From Curtobacterium pusillum (GTDB taxonomy: Bacteria; Actinomycetota; Actinomycetes; Actinomycetales; Microbacteriaceae), in contig NZ_JABMCE010000080.1 of assembly GCF_013359865.1 (NCBI RefSeq), forward strand, positions 62,001 to 126,000: a stretch of DNA of 64,000 bases, in the 5' to 3' direction. The notes beneath the pieces were generated by a model. The model was not told the DNA's origin, made no database searches, and worked only from the letters and a program-made list of their open reading frames with translations. Of this stretch, positions 29,422 to 38,416 are shown one piece after another; positions within the stretch are counted from its first letter, which is position 1; each line of letters begins with the position of its first letter. The position numbers and the translations under genes were made by a program.

Positions 29422-30540
29422 GTGGCGCTCGACCTCCCCGACTTCCCCTGGGACCAGCTCGTCCCGTTCAAGCAGCGGGCCGCCGCTCACGAGGGCGGCA
29501 TCGTCGACCTCAGCGTGGGCTCGCCGGTCGACCCGACGCCCGCGGTCGTCCGCACGGCGCTGGCCGAGGCGACCGACGCGCACGCCTACCCGCAGGTCGC
29601 CGGCACCCCGGCCCTGCGTGAGGCGATCGCGGCCTGGTACGGCCGTAGGCACGGCGTCGAGCTGACCGAGGCGAACACGCTCCCGACGATCGGCTCGAAG
29701 GAGTTCATCGCCGGGTTGGCGCTGTGGCTCGGCATCGGCACGGGGGACACGGTGGTGTTCCCGGCGGCGGCCTACCCGACGTACGAGCTGGGCGCGGCGC
29801 TCGTCGGCGCGACCTCCCTGGCGTCCGACGACCCCGCAGCGTGGCCGTCGTCGACCCGACTCGTCTGGCTGAACTCGCCCGGCAACCCCGACGGGCGCGT
29901 GCTGTCGATCGAGGACCTCCGCGCCGCCGTGGCGCGGGCGCGGGAACTCGGCGCCGTGATCGTCGGCGACGAGTGCTACGCCGAACTCGGGTGGGAGCCG
30001 CCGTACGACACCGCGCCGACTCCGACGATCCTCGATCCGCGAGTCGTCGGCGACTCCCTCGACGGCGTCCTCAGCGTGTACTCCCTCTCGAAGCAGTCGA
30101 ACCTCGCCGGGTACCGGGCCGCGTTCGTCGCCGGCGACGCGGCGATCCTGGCGGACGTGCTCGCTGTCCGGAAGCACACGGGGATGATGCCTCCGCTGCC
30201 GGTGCAGCAGGCGATGATCGTCGCCCTCGCCGACGAGACCCACGTGCAGCAGCAGAAGACCCGGTACCGAGCGCGACGGGACATGCTCCGACGGGCACTC
30301 GAGGGCGCCGGCTTCCGCATCGACCACAGCGAGGCGGGCCTGTACCTGTGGGCCACCCGCGGCGAGCCCGCGCTGGACACCGTGGCGTGGCTCGCGGACC
30401 GCGGGATCCTCGTCGCGCCGGGCACCTTCTACGGTCCGGCCGGTGCCGAGCACGTCCGCGTGGCCCTCACCGCCACCGATGAGCGGATCGCCGCGGCCGC
30501 CCAGCGACTCGCCAGCGGTCGGCGTCTGGCGTCCGCCTGA
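29422..30540 (+). CDS. dapC: Succinyldiaminopimelate transaminase
   Basis: DapC converts N-succinyl-2-amino-6-oxopimelate to N-succinyl-LL-diaminopimelate, the step between DapD and DapE in lysine and peptidoglycan-precursor synthesis. The 372-residue protein is a fold-type I aminotransferase. It has NSPGNPDGRVLS, VGDECYAELGWEP and the PLP lysine in YSLSKQSNLAGYRAAF. The neighbourhood (fdxA upstream; dapD and dapE within 4 kb) supports DapC over other aspartate-type aminotransferases. The GTG start is seven bases after GGAG. Confidence 0.9.
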   Translation: MALDLPDFPWDQLVPFKQRAAAHEGGIVDLSVGSPVDPTPAVVRTALAEATDAHAYPQVAGTPALREAIAAWYGRRHGVELTEANTLPTIGSKEFIAGLALWLGIGTGDTVVFPAAAYPTYELGAALVGATSLASDDPAAWPSSTRLVWLNSPGNPDGRVLSIEDLRAAVARARELGAVIVGDECYAELGWEPPYDTAPTPTILDPRVVGDSLDGVLSVYSLSKQSNLAGYRAAFVAGDAAILADVLAVRKHTGMMPPLPVQQAMIVALADETHVQQQKTRYRARRDMLRRALEGAGFRIDHSEAGLYLWATRGEPALDTVAWLADRGILVAPGTFYGPAGAEHVRVALTATDERIAAAAQRLASGRRLASA

Positions 30541-30619
30541 CCCTTTCGCCGTCCGCGCAATCAGCGGTTCCCACCAAGTCCAGAGGCTCGATGTGTGCAC
30601 GACCGACAGTGCGCGCGAT

Positions 30620-30625
30620 TAGGCT
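30620..30625 (+). promoter_or_regulatory. -10 hexamer TAGGCT, leaderless start of gltA
   Basis: TAGGCT ends six bases before the GTG at 30632. Confidence 0.6.
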
Positions 30626-30631
30626 GTCATC

Positions 30632-31990
30632 GTGACTGACACTGCCAATGACGCTCAGAAGACGGCCACACCGCCGACCACGCCCGTCCCCGTGAGTCCC
30701 GCCGCCGAGCAGACGGCTGAGACCGCGACGTTGACGTTCCCGGGCGGCACGGCGGAGTTCCCGATCCTGCCGAGCGTCGACGGTGCGTCCACCATGGACA
30801 TCTCGACGTTCAAGAAGCAGACCGGGATGAACACGCTCGACTACGGGTTCGTGAACACCGGGTCGACGAAGAGCGCGATCACCTACATCGACGGCGACCA
30901 GGGCATCCTGCGGTACCGCGGCTACCCGATCGACCAGGTCGCGTCGAACTGCACGTTCCTCGAGGTCGCCTGGCTCCTCATCTACGGCGAGCTGCCGTCG
31001 GAGTCCGAGCTCGCCGACTTCGACGCCCGCATCCGTCGGCACACCCTGCTGCACGAGGACCTCCGTCGACTGTTCGACGCCCTCCCGCACTCGGCGCACC
31101 CGATGTCCGTCCTCTCTAGCGCTGTCAGCGCCCTGTCGACCTACTACGAGGACGACATGGACGTCGACGACCCGGAGAAGGTCGAGCTGCAGACCGTCCG
31201 GCTCCTGGCGAAGCTGCCCGTCATCGCGGCGTACGCGCACAAGAAGTCGATCGGGCAGGCGTTCCTGTACCCGGACAACTCGCTGTCGTTCGTCGACAAC
31301 TTCCTGCGCCTCAACTTCGGCACCATGGCCGAGACGTACGAGCCGAACCCGGTGCTGTCGAAGGCGCTCGAGCGGCTCCTCATCCTGCACGAGGACCACG
31401 AGCAGAACGCCTCGACGGCGACCGTCCGCCTGGTCGGGTCGACGAAGGCGAACATGTTCGCCTCGATCTCTGCGGGCATCAACGCGCTGTACGGGCCGCT
31501 GCACGGCGGTGCGAACGAGGCCGTCCTCGAGATGCTCCAGCAGATCAAGGACTCCGGCGAGCCGGTGTCGCGCTTCGTCGAGCGGGTGAAGAACAAGGAG
31601 CGCGGGGTGAAGCTCATGGGCTTCGGACACCGCGTCTACAAGAACTACGACCCGCGCGCGAAGCTCGTGAAGGAGTCCGCGCACGAGGTGCTCGAGGCGC
31701 TCGGCGTGCAGGACGACCTGCTCGACATCGCCATGGAGCTCGAGGGCATCGCGCTCGAGGACGAGTACTTCGTCAGCCGCAAGCTCTACCCGAACGTCGA
31801 CTTCTACACGGGCATCATCTACAAGGCGATGGGGTTCCCGCCGCGGATGTTCACCGTGCTGTTCGCGATCGGCCGTCTGCCCGGGTGGATCGCGCAGTGG
31901 CGCGAGCTGAACAACGACCCGCTGAACAAGATCGGTCGCCCGCAGCAGCTCTACGTCGGGTACCCGGAACGGGACCTTCCCGCGCGCTGA
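30632..31990 (+). CDS. gltA: Citrate synthase (type II)
   Basis: This enzyme condenses acetyl-CoA with oxaloacetate at the entry of the TCA cycle. The 452-residue protein includes a disordered N-terminal extension of about 30 residues rich in Thr, Pro and Ala. The catalytic residues are in LHGGANEAVLEM (His), GFGHRVYKNYDPRA (His) and VDFYTGIIY (Asp). The N-terminal beta domain (TLTFPGGTAEFPILPSVDG) marks the hexameric, Gram-negative-like type found in actinobacteria. The gene is monocistronic: it has a leaderless promoter and ends at a palindromic hairpin facing dapD. Confidence 0.96.
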   Translation: MTDTANDAQKTATPPTTPVPVSPAAEQTAETATLTFPGGTAEFPILPSVDGASTMDISTFKKQTGMNTLDYGFVNTGSTKSAITYIDGDQGILRYRGYPIDQVASNCTFLEVAWLLIYGELPSESELADFDARIRRHTLLHEDLRRLFDALPHSAHPMSVLSSAVSALSTYYEDDMDVDDPEKVELQTVRLLAKLPVIAAYAHKKSIGQAFLYPDNSLSFVDNFLRLNFGTMAETYEPNPVLSKALERLLILHEDHEQNASTATVRLVGSTKANMFASISAGINALYGPLHGGANEAVLEMLQQIKDSGEPVSRFVERVKNKERGVKLMGFGHRVYKNYDPRAKLVKESAHEVLEALGVQDDLLDIAMELEGIALEDEYFVSRKLYPNVDFYTGIIYKAMGFPPRMFTVLFAIGRLPGWIAQWRELNNDPLNKIGRPQQLYVGYPERDLPAR

Positions 31991-32008
31991 CGCACGTTGT
32001 GACGAACG

Positions 32009-32040
32009 GGAGGCGCGGTGCCGGCTGGCACCGCGCCTCC
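32009..32040. terminator. Palindromic GGAGGCGCGG-family hairpin at a convergent junction
   Basis: GGAGGCGCGGTGCC (32009-32022) and GGCACCGCGCCTCC (32027-32040) form a perfect 14-base stem with the four-base loop GGCT, followed by AGTCC. It separates gltA from the converging dapD. Confidence 0.8.
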
Positions 32041-32094
32041 AGTCCGTCAGGGTCACGCTGGGACCGTGAGCTCCTCACGCACGGGCGCGGGGCG

Positions 32095-33063
32095 CTACGC
32101 GTGGAGCGCGGTGTTGAGCTGGATGCCCTCGCCCCTGCGCTGCAGTGCCTCGACGGCCCCGGTGATCGAGTTGCGTCGGAACAGGATGTTCGGCGCGCCG
32201 GACAGCTCCGCGGCCTTCACCGTCTTCGGCGTGCCGTCCGGGTTCGGGACGGCGCCGACGAGCACGACCTTGGTGCCGGCCGTCACGTAGAGGCCCGCTT
32301 CGACGACGGAGTCGTCCCCGAGTGAGATGCCGAGCCCGGCGTTCGCCCCGAGGAGCGCGCGCTCGCCGAGGGACACCCGGTGCGTGCCACCGCCGGACAG
32401 CGTGCCCATGATGGACGCGCCGCCGCCGATGTCCGTGCCGTTCCCGACGACGACGCCCTGTGAGACACGGCCCTCGATCATGGCGTCGCCGAGGGTCCCG
32501 GCGTTGAAGTTCACGAAGCCCTCGTGCATGACCGTGGTGCCCGGGGCGAGGTGAGCGCCCAAGCGGACGCGGTCGGCGTCGCCGATGCGGACGCGGTCCG
32601 GCACGACGTAGTCGAGGAGACGCGGGAACTTGTCGACGGCGTGCACGGCGATGCCGGCGCGCTGCAGGCCGGGACGGAGGCGGGTGAGGTCGGCCGGGTG
32701 CACGGGGCCGGCGTTCGTCCACGCGACGATCGGCAGGTGCCCGAAGACGCCGTCGAGGTTGATCTCGTTCGGGCGTACGCGCAGGTGGCTGAGGAGGTGC
32801 AGGCGGAGGTACGCGTCCGGCGTGCTCGCGGGGGCTGCGTCGATGGTGACCTCGGTGGTGACGGCCTCGATCGTGACGCCGCGGCGGGCGTCGTCGACGG
32901 CGTGCGCACGGAGTTCCTCGGGGAAGGCGGCATCGGCGGGCAGCTGCCCGAGGTGCGTCTCGGGGTACCAGGTGTCGAGCGTCGTGCCGTCGGCGGCGAT
33001 CGTCGCGAGGCCGTGGCCCCAGGCGTGGGTCGGGCGGTCGTTCGGTGCGGTCGTCTCGGTCAC
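32095..33063 (-). CDS. dapD: Tetrahydrodipicolinate N-succinyltransferase
   Basis: DapD transfers succinyl from succinyl-CoA to tetrahydrodipicolinate, the committed step of the succinylase branch of lysine/diaminopimelate synthesis. The 322-residue protein is the actinobacterial form. It has an N-terminal domain, then a left-handed beta-helix of hexapeptide repeats ([36 protein letters not shown]) and a C-terminal strand region. The start is the GTG at 33061-33063. It is divergent from dapE and converges on citrate synthase. Confidence 0.95.
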   Translation of the reverse strand: MTETTAPNDRPTHAWGHGLATIAADGTTLDTWYPETHLGQLPADAAFPEELRAHAVDDARRGVTIEAVTTEVTIDAAPASTPDAYLRLHLLSHLRVRPNEINLDGVFGHLPIVAWTNAGPVHPADLTRLRPGLQRAGIAVHAVDKFPRLLDYVVPDRVRIGDADRVRLGAHLAPGTTVMHEGFVNFNAGTLGDAMIEGRVSQGVVVGNGTDIGGGASIMGTLSGGGTHRVSLGERALLGANAGLGISLGDDSVVEAGLYVTAGTKVVLVGAVPNPDGTPKTVKAAELSGAPNILFRRNSITGAVEALQRRGEGIQLNTALHA

Positions 33064-33126
33064 CCGACCAGGGTACCGAGGAGTCGGACGGGACCACCCG
33101 ACCGGCCGGACGGGTCTCCGGGACGC

Positions 33127-33144
33127 GCACCGCGCCTCCTGGCC
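33127..33144. repeat. Half-site of the GGAGGCGCGG repeat
   Basis: GCACCGCGCCTCCTGGCC lies between the divergent dapD and dapE genes, about 30 bases upstream of the dapE -10 hexamer. This is one of the few copies not at a gene's 3' end. Confidence 0.65.
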
Positions 33145-33172
33145 GAACGGGCGAGCGGCAAGGGGCGGCCGA

Positions 33173-33178
33173 TAAGGT
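33173..33178 (+). promoter_or_regulatory. -10 hexamer TAAGGT, leaderless start of dapE
   Basis: TAAGGT ends six bases before the ATG at 33185. Confidence 0.6.
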
Positions 33179-33184
33179 GACCGC

Positions 33185-34264
33185 ATGCCGGAGCAGCTCG
33201 ACCTCACCGCCTCGTCCATCGACATCACCCGCGCCATCTGCGACATCGAGTCGGTGTCCGGCAACGAGGGGCCGCTCGCCGACGCGATCGAAGCGGCCCT
33301 GACGCCGCTCGCACACCTCGAGGTGATCCGGGACGGCGACGCGGTCGTGGCCCGGACGAACCTCGGGCGCGACCGCCGGGTCGTCATCGCCGGGCACATC
33401 GACACCGTGCCGCTCAACGGGAACCTGCCGACCTCCTTCCGGGACGTCGACGGCCAGCGCGTGCTCTGGGGGCGGGGCACCGTCGACATGAAGGCCGGCT
33501 GTGCCGTGCAGCTCAAGCTCGCGCACGACCTCGCCGCACCGAACGTGGACGTGACCTGGGTCTTCTACGACCACGAGGAGGTCAGCGACTCGCTCAACGG
33601 CCTCGGACGCATGGCCCGCACCCGGCCCGAGCTCCTCGCCGGCGACTTCGCGATCCTCGGCGAGCCGTCGGGCGCGCAGATCGAGGGCGGCTGCAACGGG
33701 AACCTCCGCGCCGAGATCCGCACCTACGGCAAGCGCTCGCACAGTGCCCGCAGCTGGATCGGCGACAACGCCATCCACAAGGCGGCACCGATCCTGGCCA
33801 CCCTCGCCGCGTACGAGCCCCGCACCGTCACGGTCGACGGGCTCGAGTACCGCGAGGGCCTCAACGCCGTCGGGATCACGGGTGGCATCGCCGGCAACGT
33901 CATCCCCGACGAGGCGATGGTGCACGTCAACTACCGCTTCGCGCCCTCGCGCAGCGCCGACGAGGCCGTCGCCCACATCCGGGAGCTCTTCGACGGGTAC
34001 GACGTGCAGATCGTCGACCTCGCGGCAGGTGCCCGACCCGGCCTCGACGCCCCGCTCGCGCAGGACTTCGTCGCCGCGGTCGGTGGCCCGGCGCCCCGCC
34101 CGAAGTACGGCTGGACCGACGTCGCGCGCTTCTCCGCGCTCGGCGTCCCCGCGGTCAACTACGGGCCGGGCGAACCGGTCTACGCCCACCACGACGACGA
34201 GCAGGTCCCCGTCGACCAGATCACCTCGGTCGAGGACGGTCTGCGTCGGTGGCTGACGGCCTGA
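33185..34264 (+). CDS. dapE: Succinyl-diaminopimelate desuccinylase
   Basis: DapE hydrolyses N-succinyl-LL-diaminopimelate to succinate and LL-diaminopimelate. The 359-residue M20-type di-zinc enzyme shows [34 protein letters not shown] and [16 protein letters not shown], which carry the His, Asp and Glu metal ligands and the catalytic glutamate. It completes the dapC/dapD/dapE set in this window. A membrane glycosyltransferase-like gene overlaps its 3' end by 16 bases. Confidence 0.95.
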   Translation: MPEQLDLTASSIDITRAICDIESVSGNEGPLADAIEAALTPLAHLEVIRDGDAVVARTNLGRDRRVVIAGHIDTVPLNGNLPTSFRDVDGQRVLWGRGTVDMKAGCAVQLKLAHDLAAPNVDVTWVFYDHEEVSDSLNGLGRMARTRPELLAGDFAILGEPSGAQIEGGCNGNLRAEIRTYGKRSHSARSWIGDNAIHKAAPILATLAAYEPRTVTVDGLEYREGLNAVGITGGIAGNVIPDEAMVHVNYRFAPSRSADEAVAHIRELFDGYDVQIVDLAAGARPGLDAPLAQDFVAAVGGPAPRPKYGWTDVARFSALGVPAVNYGPGEPVYAHHDDEQVPVDQITSVEDGLRRWLTA

Positions 34265-35493
34265 CCACGGCCGGGTCCACCCGGCTGACCCCTGCCCGCG
34301 CCCGGCGGCACGCCCGCTACCGGGTCGTGCCGTGGTGGGCGCGGATCACGGTCGTCTACGTGCTCGCGCGGATCGTCACGGCCGTGATGCTCGGCGTGTT
34401 CGCGAGCGCGCAAGCGGCGAACTCGTTCACCGTCCAGCACCCGGGCCTGCTGTCGTTCTCGTCGATCTGGGACGGCGCCTGGTACCGGGTGATCGCTTCG
34501 GGCGGCTACCCCTCGACGCTGCCGGTCGACGCCGCCGGCCACGTGACCGAGAACGCGTGGGCGTTCATGCCGGCGTACCCGTTCCTGGTACGGGGGCTGA
34601 TGGTCCTCACCGGGGCGTCGTTCGAGCTCGTGGCGGTGTCGGTGTCGCTGCTCTTCGGGTGGGGTGCGGCGCTCGTCTTCCGGCGCCTCCTGGGGAGGTT
34701 CCTCGACCCGGCGCGGGCGACGTTCGCGACCGTCCTGTTCTGCGTGGCGCCGGTCTCGGTGATGTTCCAGGTCGCCTACGCCGAGGCGATGGGGCTCTTC
34801 CTGCTGCTCGTCGCCCTCCTGCTGATGGTCGAACGGCGTTGGTGGACGATGATCCCGGTCGTGCTGCTGCTCGGGATGACCCGGCCGACCGGACTGGCCT
34901 TCGCGCTGCTGATCGTGCTGTTCCTCGGGGCGTGGTTCGTCCGCCCCGGGTGGGTCCGCGCGCCGTCGCCGCTCACGGTTCGGCGGTTCGTCCCGCCCGC
35001 GGTCGTCGCCGTCGTCTCGGGGCTCGTCGGACTGGCGTGGCCGGCGATCGCCTGGGCAGTCACCGGCGTGCCGAAGGCCTACACGGACACCGAGCTCGCG
35101 TGGCGGTCGTCGTACATCGGCTGGAAGGAGCTCGTCCCGTTCGCGCCGTGGATCCAGGGCTTCGACTGGTGGTTCCGGCAGCCCGCCGGCGGGATCCTGC
35201 TCGCCGTGGTGGTCGTCGGCTTCGCTGCGTTCGTCTTCATGCCCGCCGCGCGGCGGATCGGGCTCGAGCTGCGCCTGTGGGGCGTCGCCTACCTCGTGTA
35301 CCTGCTGGCGGTGTTCTTCCCGCAGTCGAGCACCTGGCGCATCCTGCTGCCGATCGCGCCGCTGCTCGGGATCGTGGCGTTGCCGCGGTCACGGGTGTAC
35401 CGGGTGCTGGTCGTCGTGGTGTGCCTCGCACTCCAGTGGGTGTGGCTGTACTCCTGCTGGTGGGTGGACGGCTACGACTGGACCCCGCCGTGA
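34249..35493 (+). CDS. GT-C-type membrane mannosyltransferase-like protein (PIG-V-related)
   Basis: This 414-residue protein has about ten membrane helices and the early motif [18 protein letters not shown], which resembles the acidic catalytic loop of GT-C glycosyltransferases using polyprenyl-phosphate sugars. The middle segment [20 protein letters not shown] and the [11 protein letters not shown] stretch match the PIG-V-like mannosyltransferase group of actinobacteria. It probably adds a sugar to a lipid or protein on the outer face of the membrane. It overlaps dapE by 16 bases and has no ribosome-binding site of its own that I can see, so it may depend on dapE translation. Confidence 0.75.
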   Translation: MADGLTTAGSTRLTPARARRHARYRVVPWWARITVVYVLARIVTAVMLGVFASAQAANSFTVQHPGLLSFSSIWDGAWYRVIASGGYPSTLPVDAAGHVTENAWAFMPAYPFLVRGLMVLTGASFELVAVSVSLLFGWGAALVFRRLLGRFLDPARATFATVLFCVAPVSVMFQVAYAEAMGLFLLLVALLLMVERRWWTMIPVVLLLGMTRPTGLAFALLIVLFLGAWFVRPGWVRAPSPLTVRRFVPPAVVAVVSGLVGLAWPAIAWAVTGVPKAYTDTELAWRSSYIGWKELVPFAPWIQGFDWWFRQPAGGILLAVVVVGFAAFVFMPAARRIGLELRLWGVAYLVYLLAVFFPQSSTWRILLPIAPLLGIVALPRSRVYRVLVVVVCLALQWVWLYSCWWVDGYDWTPP

Positions 35494-35611
35494 TCGGCCG
35501 CGGAGCCGTGAGGACGTGGCGATCCACCACCCCCCGACCTGGGCGGTTTCGCAGTTCCCCCATCGATACGAGATAATGGTCGCGCATGTACTGCACGAAA
35601 GGGGACATCTG

Positions 35612-35782
35612 ATGGCAGCCATGAAGCCGAGGACCGGTGACGGGCCGATGGAGGCTGTTAAGGAGGGTCGACTCATCATCGTGCGGGTTCCGCTCGAAGG
35701 TGGAGGCCGCCTGGTCGTCTCGGTCAACGATGCCGAGGCGAAGGAACTCCACGACGCACTCGCCGAGGTCGTCTCGGCCTAG
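35612..35782 (+). CDS. DUF3117 domain-containing protein (56 aa)
   Basis: This highly conserved actinobacterial small protein begins MAAMKPRTGDGPMEAVKEG and ends in ELHDALAEV, spanning nearly the whole DUF3117 family. Its function is unknown. The ATG at 35612 follows the purine-rich AAAGGGG by about seven bases, and a GATAAT-like -10 lies 35 bases upstream. A perfect terminator hairpin follows. I recall the Mycobacterium tuberculosis homologue as Rv1211, in a similar neighbourhood. Confidence 0.88.
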   Translation: MAAMKPRTGDGPMEAVKEGRLIIVRVPLEGGGRLVVSVNDAEAKELHDALAEVVSA

Positions 35783-35800
35783 TACGTCGACGCACCGAAC

Positions 35801-35836
35801 GGGACGGCCCGGAGCGCGTACGCTCCGGGCCGTCCC
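35801..35836 (+). terminator. Rho-independent-like terminator after the DUF3117 gene
   Basis: GGGACGGCCCGGAGCG (35801-35816) pairs perfectly with CGCTCCGGGCCGTCCC (35821-35836) across a four-base loop, 18 bases after the stop codon. No T-run follows. Confidence 0.85.
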
Positions 35837-35901
35837 GCGTCCTCACGGCGAGCGGCCGGTCGGCCGGTCGGCCTGTCGGTGCCGTCCGGCACCATGGGGG
35901 C

Positions 35902-36624
35902 GTGCCACGGACCCGCCTGCCCATCCGCCGCGTCGAGGAGTACGCGCCGGACCCACTGGTGCGCGAGCGGTGGCCCGGGACCCTCGCGCCCGTGCGGCAG
36001 CTCCTCGACGACGGGCTCGACCTGGACCCCGTGACGGTGTTCGTCGGCGACAACGGCGTCGGCAAGTCCACGTTGGTCGAGGCGATCGCACTCGCGTTCG
36101 GGATGGGACCGGAAGGCGGTTCGACGATGTCGGGGCACTCGACGCGCCCGACCGAGTCCCAGCTCTGGGAGCACCTCGTCCTCGTTCGGGAACCGGGGGC
36201 GTCCAAGGGCGGGTTCTTCCTCCGCGCCGAGACCATGCACGGGCTGTTCACGTTCCTCGAGGAGCACCCCGGCGCACGTCCCGAGCCCCGGTTCCACGAA
36301 CGCAGCCACGGGGAGTCGTTCCTCGACTTCGTGATCGACCGGTCGCGGTGGCCCGGGCTCTGGATCCTCGACGAACCGGAGTCCGCGCTGTCGTTCTCCG
36401 GCTGCCTGGCGCTCATCGGCCTGCTGCAGTCCATCGTGGACAGCGGTCTCGGACAGGTCGTGCTGTCGACGCACTCACCGGTGCTCGCAGCGTTCCCCGG
36501 TGCCACCATCCACGAGGTGGGGGAGTGGGGCCTCCGCCGGGCGGCCTGGGGCGATCTCGATCTGGTCCGCAACCAGCGGGCGTTCCTCGAGGCCCCGGAA
36601 CGCTACCTGCGCCACCTCGCGTAG
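35902..36624 (+). CDS. AAA family ATPase (ABC/SMC-like, orphan)
   Basis: This compact 240-residue ATPase has a Walker A motif VFVGDNGVGKSTLVEAI (about residues 47-63), a Walker B WILDEPESALS and an H-loop-like LSTHSPVLAAFPGATI. This is the layout of DUF4435/OLD-like and ABC-type standalone ATPases with no coiled coil. Similar proteins are annotated as predicted ATPases and appear in defence and housekeeping contexts. It sits just before the toxin-antitoxin-like pair but has no visible partner gene. The GTG start lacks a clear ribosome-binding site. Confidence 0.75.
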   Translation: MPRTRLPIRRVEEYAPDPLVRERWPGTLAPVRQLLDDGLDLDPVTVFVGDNGVGKSTLVEAIALAFGMGPEGGSTMSGHSTRPTESQLWEHLVLVREPGASKGGFFLRAETMHGLFTFLEEHPGARPEPRFHERSHGESFLDFVIDRSRWPGLWILDEPESALSFSGCLALIGLLQSIVDSGLGQVVLSTHSPVLAAFPGATIHEVGEWGLRRAAWGDLDLVRNQRAFLEAPERYLRHLA

Positions 36625-36650
36625 CGCGGGCGCCTTTCGGTTATTTCGAT

Positions 36651-36656
36651 TAGGCT
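36651..36656 (+). promoter_or_regulatory. -10 hexamer TAGGCT, leaderless start of the antitoxin-like gene
   Basis: TAGGCT ends six bases before the ATG at 36663, in an AT-rich patch (GGTTATTTCGATTAGGCT). Confidence 0.6.
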
Positions 36657-36662
36657 CTTGCC

Positions 36663-37169
36663 ATGCCGACCGCCACTGACCTCCCGGACCGCCGTGCCAC
36701 GTCGCGGACGTACTTCCCGACGGATGATCGTGAGGACATCGCCGGGCTCGCCCAGCTGCTGCGCGAGATCGAGCAGGCTGCGCGCGATGAGCAGCTCGCC
36801 GAACTCCGCGCACCCGATGGACGTGTCCGGAAGATCCCGCTGGAGATCTTCGAGGTGCTCGAGCAGGTCGCCGATGCGCTCGCGCAGGGCAGTGGCGTCA
36901 CGGTTGCGCGGAACGACACACAGATGACCACGCAGCAGGCAGCTGACTTCCTCGGCGTGTCCCGCCCCACGCTCGTCAAGTACCTCGAGGACGGCAGCAT
37001 CGCGTTCGAGAAGCGTGGTCGGCACCGTCGAGTGCTCCTCCGGGACCTCGTCGAATTCCAGGAGCAGTTCCGGACGGGCCGCCGTTCAGCCCTGCGGCAG
37101 GCCGCACGCGACGGACAGGCGCTCGAACGTGACCGACGTGACCGACGCGACCGGGCGACGGCCGACTGA
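36663..37169 (+). CDS. Excisionase-type HTH antitoxin-like protein
   Basis: This 168-residue protein contains a MerR/excisionase-type helix-turn-helix at about residues 88-133 (MTTQQAADFLGVSRPTLVKY, then FEKRGRHRRVLLRDLVEFQ). It follows an N-terminal helical part that could bind a toxin. The C-terminal tail is very rich in Arg and Asp. It is two bases upstream of a PIN-domain gene, the usual antitoxin-toxin order, and the same HTH-PIN pairing is common in actinobacteria. It should repress its own operon. The ATG is leaderless. Confidence 0.8.
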   Translation: MPTATDLPDRRATSRTYFPTDDREDIAGLAQLLREIEQAARDEQLAELRAPDGRVRKIPLEIFEVLEQVADALAQGSGVTVARNDTQMTTQQAADFLGVSRPTLVKYLEDGSIAFEKRGRHRRVLLRDLVEFQEQFRTGRRSALRQAARDGQALERDRRDRRDRATAD

Positions 37170-37171
37170 TC

Positions 37172-37719
37172 GTGGCGTTCACGGTCTTCTTCGACGCCTG
37201 CACGATCTACGGGATCACGCTCTCCGACTTCCTCCTCCGGCTCGCCGACGAGGGAGCGTTCCGCCCGTTGTGGTCCGAGGGGGTCCTCGAAGAAGTCCGT
37301 CGCAACGCGGTGGCCGCCGGGATCTCGCCGACGGGCATCGACCGACGGCTGGACGTGATGCGGACCTACTTCCCTGATGCGCTGGTGACCGGGCACGACG
37401 ACCTGGTGGACGCCCTGACGTGCGATCCGAAGGACCGCCACGTGCTGGCCGCCGCGTCCGCGCGAAGGCTGATGCACTCGTGACGTTCACCGTTCGGGAC
37501 TTCCCGGCCGAGTCGCTCCAGGCGTTCGACGTCGAGGTCGTCCACCCTGACGCCTTCCTCCTCGACCAGCTCGACCTCTACCCCGGAATGATCACCCGGG
37601 TGCCCCGGGAACTCAGCGAGGACTATGTCGATCCGCCGCAGAGCGTGGGAGACGTCCTGGGCACCTTGCGACGAGCTGGTGTGCCACGCTTCACCGATGA
37701 GGTGCGCAGGTACCTCTAG
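37172..37719 (+). pseudogene. PIN domain toxin, interrupted by a one-base frameshift
   Basis: The frame from the GTG at 37172 encodes the N-terminal half of a PIN ribonuclease. It has D8 in VFFDACTIYG, acidic residues near 40, and D85/D88 in TCDPKDRHVLAAA. Near 37455 the frame runs out into SARRLMHS and a stop at 37483, while the correct continuation (VRAKADALVTFTVRDFP, with the fourth acidic residue) is found in the frame one base back and runs to 37719. A single missing G in GCCGCCGCGTCCGCG would explain this exactly. Rejoined, the protein would be about 182 residues, normal for the family. As written, the toxin lacks part of its active site and is probably inactive. Confidence 0.85.
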
Positions 37720-38352
37720 CTACGCGGAGACCTTCGTCATCTGCAGCAGGCCGTCGCCCGCCGGCGACAGCGCGCTGATGACCGCCCCCGACGTCGACAC
37801 CTCGGTGAGGAGCAGCCGGAAGTCCGTGGTCGCCCGGTCCCGCTTCACCGGGTCCGCGACGCGCCCGCGCCAGAGCGCGTGGGGCACCAGGACGGTCCCG
37901 CCGAGGCGCGCGAGCCGCAGCCCGTGCTCGACGTACTCGATGACGTGCTCCGGGTCGGCGTCGACGAGGACGACGTCGTAGGACGCCTCGTTCATGCGCG
38001 GCAGGACCTGGTTCGCGCGGCCCGGGATGAGCCGGATGCGCGCGGGGGCCGTGCCCGCGGCGATGTAGGCGTCACGGGCGTACTGCTGGTGGTCGACCTC
38101 GATGTCGATCGTGGTGAGGGTGGCGGTCGGGGCGCCGCCGAGCAGGTACAGGCCGGAGACGCCGAGACCGGTGCCGATCTCGATCATGCTCGTCGCGCGT
38201 GAGGCGGCAGCGACGACGCCGATCTGCGCACCGATGGCGGGGGAGATCGCCTCCACCCCGAGTTCGAGGGAGTGCTCCCGCGCTCGGGCGATCACCTCGG
38301 ACTCCGAGACGATGTCCTCGGCGAACTTCCAGTTCGACTCTTTCTCTGACAC
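37720..38352 (-). CDS. O-methyltransferase (class I, family 3)
   Basis: This 210-residue SAM-dependent methyltransferase has IEIGTGLGVSGLYLLGG for cofactor binding, TIDIEVDHQQYARDAY for the acidic strand and YDVVLVDADPEHVIEYV near the metal site, as in catechol-type O-methyltransferases. Two GTG starts exist. The one at 38352 has GGAG six bases upstream and is preferred over 38358. A TAGAGT hexamer lies about 30 bases upstream. It is divergent from tatB, as the homologous pair is in mycobacteria (recalled). Substrate unknown. It abuts the PIN pseudogene with no spacer. Confidence 0.85.
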   Translation of the reverse strand: MSEKESNWKFAEDIVSESEVIARAREHSLELGVEAISPAIGAQIGVVAAASRATSMIEIGTGLGVSGLYLLGGAPTATLTTIDIEVDHQQYARDAYIAAGTAPARIRLIPGRANQVLPRMNEASYDVVLVDADPEHVIEYVEHGLRLARLGGTVLVPHALWRGRVADPVKRDRATTDFRLLLTEVSTSGAVISALSPAGDGLLQMTKVSA

Positions 38353-38404
38353 GCACACTCCGTTCGGAGGACAACTCTACGGGTGCTGTGCGGTGCGGAC
38401 GGGT

Positions 38405-38410
38405 TACGCT
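38405..38410 (+). promoter_or_regulatory. -10 hexamer TACGCT, leaderless start of tatB
   Basis: TACGCT ends six bases before the GTG at 38417. Confidence 0.6.
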
Positions 38411-38416
38411 CGTACC

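Noticed and set aside
37450-37460. Programmed frameshifting in the PIN toxin gene
   Set aside because: There is no slippery heptamer or following pseudoknot at the break; a one-base deletion in a GC run explains it.
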